Shown here piece by piece: positions 1-6,037 of a stretch of DNA of 6,163 bases. The stretch is from an uncultured Bacteroidia bacterium (GTDB lineage Bacteria > Bacteroidota > Bacteroidia > SpSt-205), in the NCBI GenBank assembly GCA_937995505.1, contig CALKJV010000185.1:1-6163 (forward strand), written 5' to 3'. The translations under genes were made by a program, and so were the position numbers. Below the pieces are notes generated by a model. The model was given only the letters and a program-made list of their open reading frames with translations, made no database searches and was not told the origin of the DNA. How positions within the stretch are numbered: the first letter of the stretch is position 1; each line of letters opens with the position of its first letter.

Positions 1-685
1 GCCGGCTCGCGAAGGCTTCCTCATCCCTAAGACCCACGATGGCCGGGTGCTTTTTGTGCTGCCGTGGCTGGAAAATACCGGCTTAGTGGGCACCACTGAT
101 GAAGAGGCTTCCGCCCCCGAATGGAATGCCCCTGTGCCTGAAGCCGAGGAAGCTTACCTGCGCTCGTACCTTCAGAAGTACTTCACTTTAGAGGAAGGCT
201 TTCCGGTGCAGGCACGATTTGCGGGGTTCAGACCACTGGTAGCAGCTGCAGCTCAGCCGACAGCTAGGCTTGCGCGCAGCCACGTGATAGAGCTATGGGC
301 CCAGCAGCGTACCCTTCACCTGCTCGGCGGCAAATGGACTACTTACCGAAAGATGGGCGAAGATGCTCTACGACAGATAATGCAAGCCCTTGGATTGCCT
401 TTCCGCCCAGGAGAAGTCATCACCGATATTCGCCCAGACTGGAGTGAGCTGGAGCGGTGGAAGGCCCATTACCCTGCCCCCCTGACAGAAGGGGAGCCGT
501 ATGTAGAGGGAGAGGTGCTTTTTTGGAGGTCTTTGGGCTGGGCCCAAGTGCCCGAAGATATAGTAGAGGGGCGATGGCAGCTGCACCTGATAGATAGTGC
601 GAGGGCGCAGCGGCTTAGGGCTGTTTTAGAGCGGCGATGGAAGGATTGGGCCCATGTGCCAGAAAGTCCATCGGCCCGGCTGTAA
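1..685 (+). CDS. glpD: Aerobic glycerol-3-phosphate dehydrogenase, C-terminal part (5' truncated by window edge)
   Basis: FAD-dependent enzyme that oxidises sn-glycerol 3-phosphate to dihydroxyacetone phosphate at the inner membrane and passes electrons to quinone. The reading frame is open from base 2 (the annotated GTG at 47 is only an internal Val), so the start lies outside the window; 227 residues are visible. Seen in the protein: 'IPKTHDGRVLFVLPW' (about 8-22), 'GLVGTTD' (27-33), 'GFRPLV' (75-80), 'LARSHVI' (90-96) and 'GGKWTTYRKM' (109-118). The order and spacing match the FAD/substrate half of GlpD; the Arg in GFRPL and in LARSH correspond to substrate-side arginines of the family. 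After GGKWTTYR only about 111 residues remain, ending in 'EDIVEGRWQLHLIDSARA', which resembles the usual end of the C-terminal cap but with a shortened middle. The last 60 bp overlap bshC on the other strand. The family call is firm; regulation cannot be seen. Confidence 0.93.
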   Translation, partial: PAREGFLIPKTHDGRVLFVLPWLENTGLVGTTDEEASAPEWNAPVPEAEEAYLRSYLQKYFTLEEGFPVQARFAGFRPLVAAAAQPTARLARSHVIELWAQQRTLHLLGGKWTTYRKMGEDALRQIMQALGLPFRPGEVITDIRPDWSELERWKAHYPAPLTEGEPYVEGEVLFWRSLGWAQVPEDIVEGRWQLHLIDSARAQRLRAVLERRWKDWAHVPESPSARL

Positions 686-2113
686 CCCTACTTCGGTGCG
701 CAGTCTTTGCATCCAGCCAAGGGGATCTCTCGGTGCAAAGGCGTGGAGGTTAAGGGTGCGTTCTTGGAGGTAGCCTTCCGGCTCGAGGGTTTGGCGGTAG
801 GCGAGAGCGGCTTCAATGGCGGGGCGGTGGGCATGGTAAGCGGCTTTCTGGGCTGCCCTACGTAACTCTGCGCCCCACTTCTGCCAAAACTGTCGGAAGC
901 GTTCTACGGGCCTGTGTAGGAAAGGCTTTTCTTCCAGCGCCGCTAAGGGGGGGATGTGCTGTCGCCACCAGGAGAGGAGGGACTCGGCTTCGGTGGGGCT
1001 CCATCGCTCTGCCAGAAAGCCCCGCAAGCGGGAAAGAGGGTAGTTCCACAAGTCTGCGGGTTGTATGCCTGGCGGTAGGGGGGGCGGATCCAGCCAGCTG
1101 ATACGCAGGTGACCTCTAGGATAGATCACGGGCATAGGCACGGCAAAAGCTTCAAAGACGGGGGTGAGTTCTAGCCAGTAGGCCAGCTCAGCCGGGCCTG
1201 CCACATAAGCCACATTCGGTAATACGACCTCCTGATACAAGGGGCGCAGGAGTACATTTGGGCTGAGGCGCTCGGGGGTAAGGTGAGCGGCGTGTAAGAG
1301 TTGAGTTCGCTCTTCGGGGGTGGGGTAGCGCCGTTCTGTGTCGGAGAGCCAAAAGAGGTTACAGGGCTGGGCATGTAGGCGAGCTCTTTCTCCGAGGGTA
1401 CGGAGGTAGGCTTGGGCGAGGGCGTGGGCGGCTTGAGTGGGGGCTTGCTCTACTTCTTTTTGCCATAAGGGGGCAGCGAGGTTTTTGAGGAGGGGATCAT
1501 CGCCAGAGAGCCACACGAGTCCTGTACCCTGAAAGAGGCTCTGCATGGCGCTGCGAAAAGCCATTTCCCAGGTTTGTCCGGGGGCCCAGAAGCGTTGGAG
1601 GGGTAGCCCCGCTGCCTCAGGTGGAAAGGCTGGCAGAATCCGATGCCTCCCTACCGGCCCAGTAAAAGTGCCTCCATAAGGCAGCAGCTGCTGCCAGGAG
1701 AGAGAAACGGTTCGCACCTCTTCGGCATCGTGGTCTTCAGAAGCCAGCCAAAAGACGGGCACAAAAGCGTATCGGCCAGCGAAGTGCTTTTCCAGCGCTT
1801 GGGCGAGCTGTACGGTATGGAGGGCTTTGATGAGGGTATAGAGAGGGCCTGTGAGCCAGCCCAGCTGCTGCCCTGTGGTTACGGTAAAGGTCGTAGGGGC
1901 TCGGAGGCGCTGTATGGCGGCTTGAAGGGCTGGATCCTCTGCCAGTAGGGAGGCATTTTGCGAGTAAAGGGCACGCACTAAGGTCTCTCTATCGGTGGGG
2001 AAGCTTGCGCGGGCTTGGATGACGGCTTCCCAGGGCGGGTCAGGCCAAGGCCATGGACGCAGCGGCGCTAAGCTGGGATCCCCCGCCACATACCGGGCCC
2101 ATAGGCTAACCAC
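626..2113 (-). CDS. bshC: Bacillithiol biosynthesis cysteine-adding enzyme BshC
   Basis: Putative cytoplasmic ligase for the last step of bacillithiol synthesis, adding cysteine to glucosaminyl-malate. The 495 residues are a little shorter than the roughly 540 of Bacillus BshC. Diagnostic family segments are present: 'VTTGQQLGWLTGPLYTLIKA' (about 78-97), 'VPVFWLASEDHDAEE' (118-132), and the C-terminal 'GYLQERTLNLHAFAPRDP', equivalent to the conserved 'LQER..NF..F' region. The stretch before that tail is helix-rich, as in the coiled-coil dimerisation domain. The start is GTG at 2113, inside the stop region of the upstream DUF445 gene (8-bp overlap, GTGGTTAG), with no Shine-Dalgarno sequence, so translational coupling is likely. 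The last 19 codons and stop lie antisense to the end of glpD. Bacillithiol is widespread in Bacteroidota as well as Firmicutes; bshA and bshB are not in this window. Confidence 0.93.
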   Translation of the reverse strand: MVSLWARYVAGDPSLAPLRPWPWPDPPWEAVIQARASFPTDRETLVRALYSQNASLLAEDPALQAAIQRLRAPTTFTVTTGQQLGWLTGPLYTLIKALHTVQLAQALEKHFAGRYAFVPVFWLASEDHDAEEVRTVSLSWQQLLPYGGTFTGPVGRHRILPAFPPEAAGLPLQRFWAPGQTWEMAFRSAMQSLFQGTGLVWLSGDDPLLKNLAAPLWQKEVEQAPTQAAHALAQAYLRTLGERARLHAQPCNLFWLSDTERRYPTPEERTQLLHAAHLTPERLSPNVLLRPLYQEVVLPNVAYVAGPAELAYWLELTPVFEAFAVPMPVIYPRGHLRISWLDPPPLPPGIQPADLWNYPLSRLRGFLAERWSPTEAESLLSWWRQHIPPLAALEEKPFLHRPVERFRQFWQKWGAELRRAAQKAAYHAHRPAIEAALAYRQTLEPEGYLQERTLNLHAFAPRDPLGWMQRLRTEVGLQPGRWTFWHMGPILPSPL

Positions 2114-3194
2114 GAGCGCGGTTTTGCCAGCGATACCACAGCTCGTCTATCACCCAAAGCCCCCCAATCGTAAGAATCGCTCCTGTGAGCGATAACCACG
2201 GATCCATGATAAAAACCCCCGCCAAAACCCCTAAGAGGGCACCTAAATTTTGAATAAACTCCAAATGCTCACTCGTAGTGTATAAAAAGAGCTGCTCTAA
2301 CTGTCGCTCATCAAAGCCGCTCAGCTGGTTGTAGATAATCGGATGCAAAGGTACGCGGCTGATTACACTGCGGATGACGTCGGCTAAGAGCTCCTCCAGC
2401 TCCTCTATATGAGAGAAGATGAAAGTGCGAACCTGTGCATCCGTAATCTCTAAGTTTCGGGCCGCTTCTTCAAAGGCGTCAGGGATGGCGAGGATCGCCT
2501 TAGCGAGCACTTCTCGGTAGCCTTTTTCATTGAGCTGGCGGTAGGAGCGGAAAAGGCTGCCTGCGATCCCGGCGGGGGCTACTTGGAGGAGCTTGGAGTC
2601 CAGCACTCGGATGAGCTTCCTCTGCTCTACGGGGTTTTCTACGAAGCGCCGAAGGGTCTCTTTAGCGCTTAGGATTATATCTTCCTGAAATTCCGTGTCA
2701 TTGAGAAGGTTAGTTGTGCCCTCTGAGAGGGCATGCGCTAAACGCTGGGCTACTCCGGCTTCGTGGAGTACCCGGTGGAGCACAGACTCATTGAGGATGT
2801 GGGTAGTGATTGCATCCGAGAAGCGCTCCACGATACGCATTTTGTAGGCGGGCACCAGACCTTGCCCCCAGATAGGGCGAGGCTTGCGGGGATGAAAGAG
2901 CATCTTGATAGCGAGCCAGTTGGTTCCATAGCCTACGAGGCCCGTAGTAGCTAGCACGTAGGCTATCTCATACCAGCGATTGTACTGGGCCGGCAAAAAA
3001 GCCCATCGCTGGTGGATAAGATACACCACTAGGATAGAGCCGAGCACATGCGGGGCGTATCGGAGGATGCGCGCCATAATGCGATAGCGCAGCCGCAGGG
3101 GAGGGGCTGGCGCCGGACTCGGGAGGTCAGGCAAAGAGAGGACTCCCTCCAGGTGGAAATGCCGACTTAGGTAGCGCTCCAGAAACCCGCGCAC
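2106..3194 (-). CDS. DUF445 family membrane protein
   Basis: Membrane protein of the DUF445 (YheB-like) family, function unknown. With the GTG start at 3194 it has 362 residues. It opens with a short basic and Pro-rich segment, then a membrane segment at about 46-66 ('VLGSILVVYL'), a second at about 74-96 running into the family hallmark 'GTNWLAIKMLFHP' (90-102), a long charged helical domain (about 110-310), and two closing hydrophobic segments (about 316-330 and 332-354). The frame stays open to 3467, but that part is antisense to the peptidase gene and reads as low-complexity Pro/Arg sequence, so it is rejected. GTG 3194 is preferred because a TACTTTTG element ends 4 nt before it, as at neighbouring genes. 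ATG 3077, just before the first membrane segment and giving 323 residues, is the main alternative. The 3' end overlaps bshC by 8 bp, so the two are probably one operon. The family call is firm; the start is moderately sure. Confidence 0.85.
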   Translation of the reverse strand: MRGFLERYLSRHFHLEGVLSLPDLPSPAPAPPLRLRYRIMARILRYAPHVLGSILVVYLIHQRWAFLPAQYNRWYEIAYVLATTGLVGYGTNWLAIKMLFHPRKPRPIWGQGLVPAYKMRIVERFSDAITTHILNESVLHRVLHEAGVAQRLAHALSEGTTNLLNDTEFQEDIILSAKETLRRFVENPVEQRKLIRVLDSKLLQVAPAGIAGSLFRSYRQLNEKGYREVLAKAILAIPDAFEEAARNLEITDAQVRTFIFSHIEELEELLADVIRSVISRVPLHPIIYNQLSGFDERQLEQLFLYTTSEHLEFIQNLGALLGVLAGVFIMDPWLSLTGAILTIGGLWVIDELWYRWQNRARG

Positions 3195-3198
3195 TTGA

Positions 3199-3206
3199 CA
3201 AAAGTA
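3199..3206 (-). promoter_or_regulatory. Bacteroidota-type -7 element for the DUF445-bshC operon
   Basis: The - strand reads TACTTTTG, an exact match to the Bacteroidota -7 consensus TAnnTTTG. It ends 4 nt (TCAA) before the GTG chosen as the DUF445 start, so transcription would begin at or beside the start codon. No clear -33 TTTG is seen 19-21 bp upstream, where the sequence already encodes the first residues of the divergent peptidase. Motif and position are seen; promoter function is inferred. Confidence 0.5.
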
Positions 3207-3208
3207 CT

Positions 3209-3216
3209 CACTTTTG
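3209..3216 (+). promoter_or_regulatory. Near-consensus -7 element for the M20 peptidase gene
   Basis: The + strand reads CACTTTTG, one mismatch from TAnnTTTG, followed by 4 nt (TAGA) and the ATG at 3221. This is the same layout as the - strand element 2 bp away, and together the two form an inverted repeat. No -33 TTTG is visible. A competing sigma-70 reading, TTGACA (3195-3200) with TAGAAT (3217-3222) at 16-bp spacing, would start the transcript past the ATG and is less likely. Confidence 0.4.
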
Positions 3217-3220
3217 TAGA

Positions 3221-4405
3221 ATGGCTTTCCTTTGGGCTGCAGCGCAGGCTTTGGCCCCTGAGCTAGTGACTTGGCGGCGGCATTTGCATGCGTATCCAGA
3301 GCTGTCCTTCCAGGAAAAAGAGACACAGCGCTTTGTGAGCGCTCAGCTGGATCAGTTGGGAGTTTTTTCAGTGCGGGAAATAGGGGGGACCGGCCTCGTG
3401 GCAGACCTGGAGGGAAAAGAAGAGGGGCCCTGGGTCGCCCTGCGGGCAGATATGGATGCGCTTCCAATACAAGAGATAGCGGATCGCCCCTACCGATCCC
3501 AGCGGAAAGGACTTATGCACGCGTGTGGGCACGATGCCCATATGGCCATGCTCTTAGGAGCCGCCGCCCTCCTCGCTCAGCATAAGCCCTGGACAAAGGG
3601 CGGGGTGCGGCTTATTTTTCAGCCAGGAGAAGAGCGGGCGCCTGGCGGAGCAAGCCTGCTCCTCAATGAAGGTGTCCTTTCAGACCGGCCTATACGGGCG
3701 ATTTGGGGGATCCATGTGACGCCCCAGTTACCGGTGGGTCAGGTCGGGCTTCGGGCAGGGCCGTTTATGGCGGCAAGCGACGAACTCCATATGACCCTCC
3801 GAGGGCCCGGGGGACATGCGGCTTATCCTCACCAAACGCCAGATCCCATAGCCGTAGGAGCTCTACTGGTTACGGAGCTGCAAGCGATAGTGAGCCGTGC
3901 GGCTGATCCCCGCTCGCCGACTGTGCTTACGATTGGGCAGTTTCATGCGGGAGAGGCGCCCAATGTCATTCCTACTGAAGCTCGGCTAGCCGGTACTCTG
4001 CGTACTTTTGATGAGGGGTGGCGCGCCCGAGCCAAAGCCCTCCTCCAAATCCTCATCACCCAAAAAACTCAAGCTTGGGGACTTACAGCAGAGCTATACT
4101 TTGCTCCTGGCTACCCAGTGCTCTATAACGACCCTTCCCTCACGAAGCGCACCGAAGAGTGGCTCAGAGCGCTTTTGGGCGATACCGCAGTGCAAGAGCT
4201 GCCCTTGTGGATGAGCTCCGAGGATTTCGCTTTTTATAGCCAAGTGGTGCCTGCGTGTTTTATTCGGTTAGGTACGGCCGGGCCAGATCCCTCTACGCAG
4301 CAGATGGTCCATACGCCTGCCTTTGATATAGATGAGCGGGCCCTACCCATAGGAGCGGCTGTGCTTGCGCATGTAGCTTTACAGGCCCTTTCTGAAGGGC
4401 TTTAG
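3221..4405 (+). CDS. M20D-family metallo-amidohydrolase / carboxypeptidase
   Basis: Di-metal hydrolase of the group holding hippurate hydrolase, IAA-amino-acid hydrolase, N-acyl-L-amino-acid amidohydrolase and thermostable carboxypeptidases. It cleaves an amide or peptide bond next to a free C-terminal amino acid; the exact substrate cannot be read from sequence. The 394 residues are normal family length. Seen in order: 'RRHLHAYPELSFQE' (19-32), 'RADMDALPIQE' (75-85), 'HACGHDAH' (100-107) with ligands Cys102 and His104, 'QPGEER' with catalytic/ligand Glu137-Glu138, 'IHVTP' with His165, 'GGHAAYPH' of the lid/dimer domain with His199, 'SEDFAFY' (333-339) and the last ligand His364 in 'VHTPAFD'. 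All expected metal ligands are present, so it should be active. No signal peptide, so cytosolic. The start is ATG 3221, just before the helix that opens the family; no Shine-Dalgarno sequence. It is divergent from DUF445 (26-bp gap) and its TAG overlaps the cdsA stop by 4 bp. Confidence 0.93.
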   Translation: MAFLWAAAQALAPELVTWRRHLHAYPELSFQEKETQRFVSAQLDQLGVFSVREIGGTGLVADLEGKEEGPWVALRADMDALPIQEIADRPYRSQRKGLMHACGHDAHMAMLLGAAALLAQHKPWTKGGVRLIFQPGEERAPGGASLLLNEGVLSDRPIRAIWGIHVTPQLPVGQVGLRAGPFMAASDELHMTLRGPGGHAAYPHQTPDPIAVGALLVTELQAIVSRAADPRSPTVLTIGQFHAGEAPNVIPTEARLAGTLRTFDEGWRARAKALLQILITQKTQAWGLTAELYFAPGYPVLYNDPSLTKRTEEWLRALLGDTAVQELPLWMSSEDFAFYSQVVPACFIRLGTAGPDPSTQQMVHTPAFDIDERALPIGAAVLAHVALQALSEGL

Positions 4406-5160
4406 CTCCACACATACCAAAGGGGCCCTACCCACAAAAGCGCGTCCACTCTATCCCAGATGCCGCCATGGCCTGGGAGCAATTCGCCGGAGTCTTTTAG
4501 GTGAAGACTGCGTTTCCAAGCAGATTGCCAAGCATCGCCGAGAAAAGCCACGACGGCTGTGAGCGCTCCCACTCCTGCTGGCGGTATGCCTTCCCATCCT
4601 CCCACCCAGGGCACAGCCCAGTGGCCCCACAGAGCCGTGCTGGCTGTGCCGATAAGGAAGCCTTCCCAGGTTTTTTTGGGGCTCACGCGGGGGAGGATGT
4701 AGCGCCGCCCCAAAAATCGCCCGCCAAAGTAAGCCGCACTATCCGCTACCCACACCAGCGACAGGAAGGCCAAAACCCTTTCCCACCTGTACTCCTCTGC
4801 AAAAAGCCAAGCGACAGAGCCCCACCCTAAGCCCAAAAAAACTCCCCCCCAAGCTAAGCGGTACGAGAGGCCGAAGTCTTTTTCGGGGTTTAGGGTAAAG
4901 AGATAGAGAGCTAATGTTACCCCCGCAAGGAGGCTGAGGATTTTACCGCCGTGGGGGATAAGGCCGGTCAGCCAGAGGGTAGGGATGAGCAGAAAGGAGG
5001 CCACCTGAGCTGGGCGGGGTAGGGCCTCGCCGCGGTGCCACTCCCCTAAAAGCAAAAGCCCCGCTACGCCCCATACAGCTAAAAACCCGACTTTCCCTAC
5101 CCACAGAAGCCCTACCACCAGGCTACCTGCTACGAGGGCTGTCAGGATGCGCCTAAGCAC
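4402..5160 (-). CDS. cdsA: Phosphatidate cytidylyltransferase (CDP-diglyceride synthase)
   Basis: Integral membrane enzyme that makes CDP-diacylglycerol from phosphatidic acid and CTP, the branch point for phosphatidylethanolamine, phosphatidylglycerol and other phospholipids. The 252 residues carry several hydrophobic helices. The CdsA signature lies at 213-239: Ser213, Lys216-Arg217, Lys222-Asp223, Gly225, His231-Gly-Gly and Asp236-Arg-x-Asp239, all as expected except Trp215 where an aliphatic residue or Phe is usual. A second conserved block, 'AYFGGRFLGRR' then 'SPKKTWEG' (about 143-167), is also present. The start is GTG 5160 inside the end of the upstream protease gene (8-bp overlap, GTGCTTAG), with no Shine-Dalgarno sequence, pointing to coupled translation. 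It ends tail to tail with the peptidase gene, overlapping by 4 bp. A Bacteroidota gene is often near a CPBP protease in this way (from memory). Confidence 0.95.
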   Translation of the reverse strand: MLRRILTALVAGSLVVGLLWVGKVGFLAVWGVAGLLLLGEWHRGEALPRPAQVASFLLIPTLWLTGLIPHGGKILSLLAGVTLALYLFTLNPEKDFGLSYRLAWGGVFLGLGWGSVAWLFAEEYRWERVLAFLSLVWVADSAAYFGGRFLGRRYILPRVSPKKTWEGFLIGTASTALWGHWAVPWVGGWEGIPPAGVGALTAVVAFLGDAWQSAWKRSLHLKDSGELLPGHGGIWDRVDALLWVGPLWYVWS

Positions 5161-6001
5161 GCTGATAGCGATAGCGGCGATAAAGGGCGTAGATCGCTGC
5201 CCCCGCTGCGGCGGCTCCGAGCAGCGCTACCCAGAGCGGCGGCCGATAGGTAGACTCTACCCATTCTGGCCTGCCAAATACATGCACGCCCAGGTAAGCC
5301 AAAATCGTCGCATAAGCGTTATTGAGGAAGTGAGCCCACATAGCGGGAGCAAGTCGCCCACTTGCATGTACGAGATATCCCATCAAGATACCCAAAAGCG
5401 CCCTCGGAATAAGCCCATATACTTGAAAGTGTATCAGGCTAAATATCACCCCTGTGAGTATAATGGCTAAGTGAGGGTTCATAAGGCGGATGAGGGTATT
5501 TTGGAGGGCGCCGCGGAAGAAAAGCTCTTCGCAGATGCCAGGTACCACGGCGATGAAAAGCAAGAGGGGAAGCAGCTCACCGTGGGTAATGAGGCTCAGC
5601 ATTAAAGTTTCTATGGCTTTTTCTTGGGCTTCTAGGCGCAGTTCTAGGTCTTTTAGGGACTCGGGCAGTCGGAAGATTTCGGCATCCAGTCCCAGCCAAG
5701 GCAGTACAGGCAGGAGCCCTACCATGAGCACAGCTATCCAGAAATAGATATAGAGCCCTCCTCCGAAGCCTTGCAGGAGTTGGAAGCCTTCGGCTCGGTC
5801 TAAAAGGAAAAAGTACAGGAGTGCACTTCCTCCGAAGCCGATGAGCAAGAGGAGCGCGTTGCCCCCGGCTACCCGGTGGGCGGTTTCGGGGGAGGTTATG
5901 AGTGGAGAGTTGGGTTGGAGGGGCTGGGCAAGAAGGGCAGCTACGACGACCATAAGCCCCCACAGCACAAATAATGCCGCTAAGCGCAGCAAGGGGTGCA
6001 T
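5153..6001 (-). CDS. CPBP family intramembrane glutamic metalloprotease (CAAX protease / Abi)
   Basis: Polytopic membrane protein of 282 residues with the three CPBP/Rce1 motifs in order: Glu158-Glu159-x(3)-Arg163 ('EELFFRG'), Phe187-x(3)-His191 ('FSLIH') and His224-x(3)-Asn228 ('HFLNN'). These catalytic Glu, His and Asn residues suggest an active protease that cuts within or near the membrane; substrates of bacterial members are mostly unknown. Hydrophobic segments lie at about 5-25, 48-67, 82-104, 143-157, 178-195, 198-212 and 255-274, with a charged amphipathic helix at about 113-135 and a basic tail 'YRRYRYQRA'. The start is ATG 6001, preceded after 4 nt by TACCTTTG; no Shine-Dalgarno sequence. 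It lies 34 bp downstream of the barrel-protein gene and overlaps cdsA by 8 bp, so protease and CdsA are very likely co-translated. Confidence 0.92.
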   Translation of the reverse strand: MHPLLRLAALFVLWGLMVVVAALLAQPLQPNSPLITSPETAHRVAGGNALLLLIGFGGSALLYFFLLDRAEGFQLLQGFGGGLYIYFWIAVLMVGLLPVLPWLGLDAEIFRLPESLKDLELRLEAQEKAIETLMLSLITHGELLPLLLFIAVVPGICEELFFRGALQNTLIRLMNPHLAIILTGVIFSLIHFQVYGLIPRALLGILMGYLVHASGRLAPAMWAHFLNNAYATILAYLGVHVFGRPEWVESTYRPPLWVALLGAAAAGAAIYALYRRYRYQRA

Positions 6002-6005
6002 GGCC

Positions 6006-6013
6006 CAAAGGTA
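6006..6013 (-). promoter_or_regulatory. Bacteroidota-type -7 element for the CPBP-cdsA operon
   Basis: The - strand reads TACCTTTG, an exact TAnnTTTG match, followed by GGCC and the ATG at 6001. The 4-nt gap equals that at the two divergent genes near 3200. No TTTG sits at the expected -33 distance; a 12-bp palindrome (6026-6037) occupies that area. The element implies the protease and cdsA can be transcribed separately from the upstream barrel gene. Function is inferred. Confidence 0.5.
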
Positions 6014-6025
6014 GGCTTTCTGGGG

Positions 6026-6037
6026 GAAGGGCCCTTC
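6026..6037. repeat. 12-bp perfect palindrome in the barrel-protease gap
   Basis: GAAGGGCCCTTC is its own reverse complement and covers part of the TGA stop of the upstream gene. With no loop and no T-run it is a poor intrinsic terminator. It lies 12 bp upstream of the TACCTTTG element, where a regulator could bind, but a chance origin is possible. Confidence 0.4.

Larger units (their letters stand above)
3198..3217. repeat. Perfect inverted repeat in the divergent spacer
   Basis: The arms ACAAAAGT (3198-3205) and ACTTTTGT (3210-3217) are exact reverse complements around the 4-bp centre ACTC. The repeat fills most of the 26-bp gap between the DUF445 and peptidase starts. It may simply result from two back-to-back -7 elements, or it may be an operator for a dimeric regulator shared by both genes; the sequence alone does not decide. 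Confidence 0.65.

Noticed and set aside
1643..1948. + strand open frame of 101 codons within bshC
   Set aside because: It is antisense to conserved BshC motifs, shows no recognisable domain, and is best explained as a shadow of the GC-rich coding strand.
2346..2353. TACCTTTG on the - strand inside the DUF445 gene as another -7 promoter element
   Set aside because: It lies in the middle of coding sequence with no start codon close downstream in a gene frame; a chance match to a five- or six-base-specific motif is expected.
3195..3222. Sigma-70-like promoter TTGACA - 16 bp - TAGAAT on the + strand
   Set aside because: The transcript would start several bases past the peptidase ATG, and the other signals point to Bacteroidota-type promoters, which do not use this consensus. 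A GTG at 3266 could serve as a later start but would cut off the first family helix.
3195..3467. Extension of the DUF445 reading frame upstream by 91 codons
   Set aside because: It lies antisense to the clearly coding start of the peptidase gene (which carries conserved family motifs there), reads as Pro/Arg-rich low-complexity sequence, and would bury both promoter elements.
4385..4403. Hairpin GCCCTT-TCTG-AAGGGC followed by TTT at the end of the peptidase gene as an intrinsic terminator
   Set aside because: The stem is only 6 bp, the T-run has three bases, and the whole element lies inside the last codons and stop. It might help termination, but the evidence is too weak to annotate.
5147..5470. 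+ strand open frame of 107 codons opposite the protease C-terminus, with a CxxC pair near its start
   Set aside because: It is antisense to the protease motif region, and the CxxC is isolated with no zinc-ribbon partner in a recognisable arrangement.
5577..6008. - strand open frame of 143 codons overlapping the CPBP protease gene in another frame
   Set aside because: The product is Arg/Pro/Ser-rich without any motif, while the competing frame has membrane helices and all three CPBP motifs.
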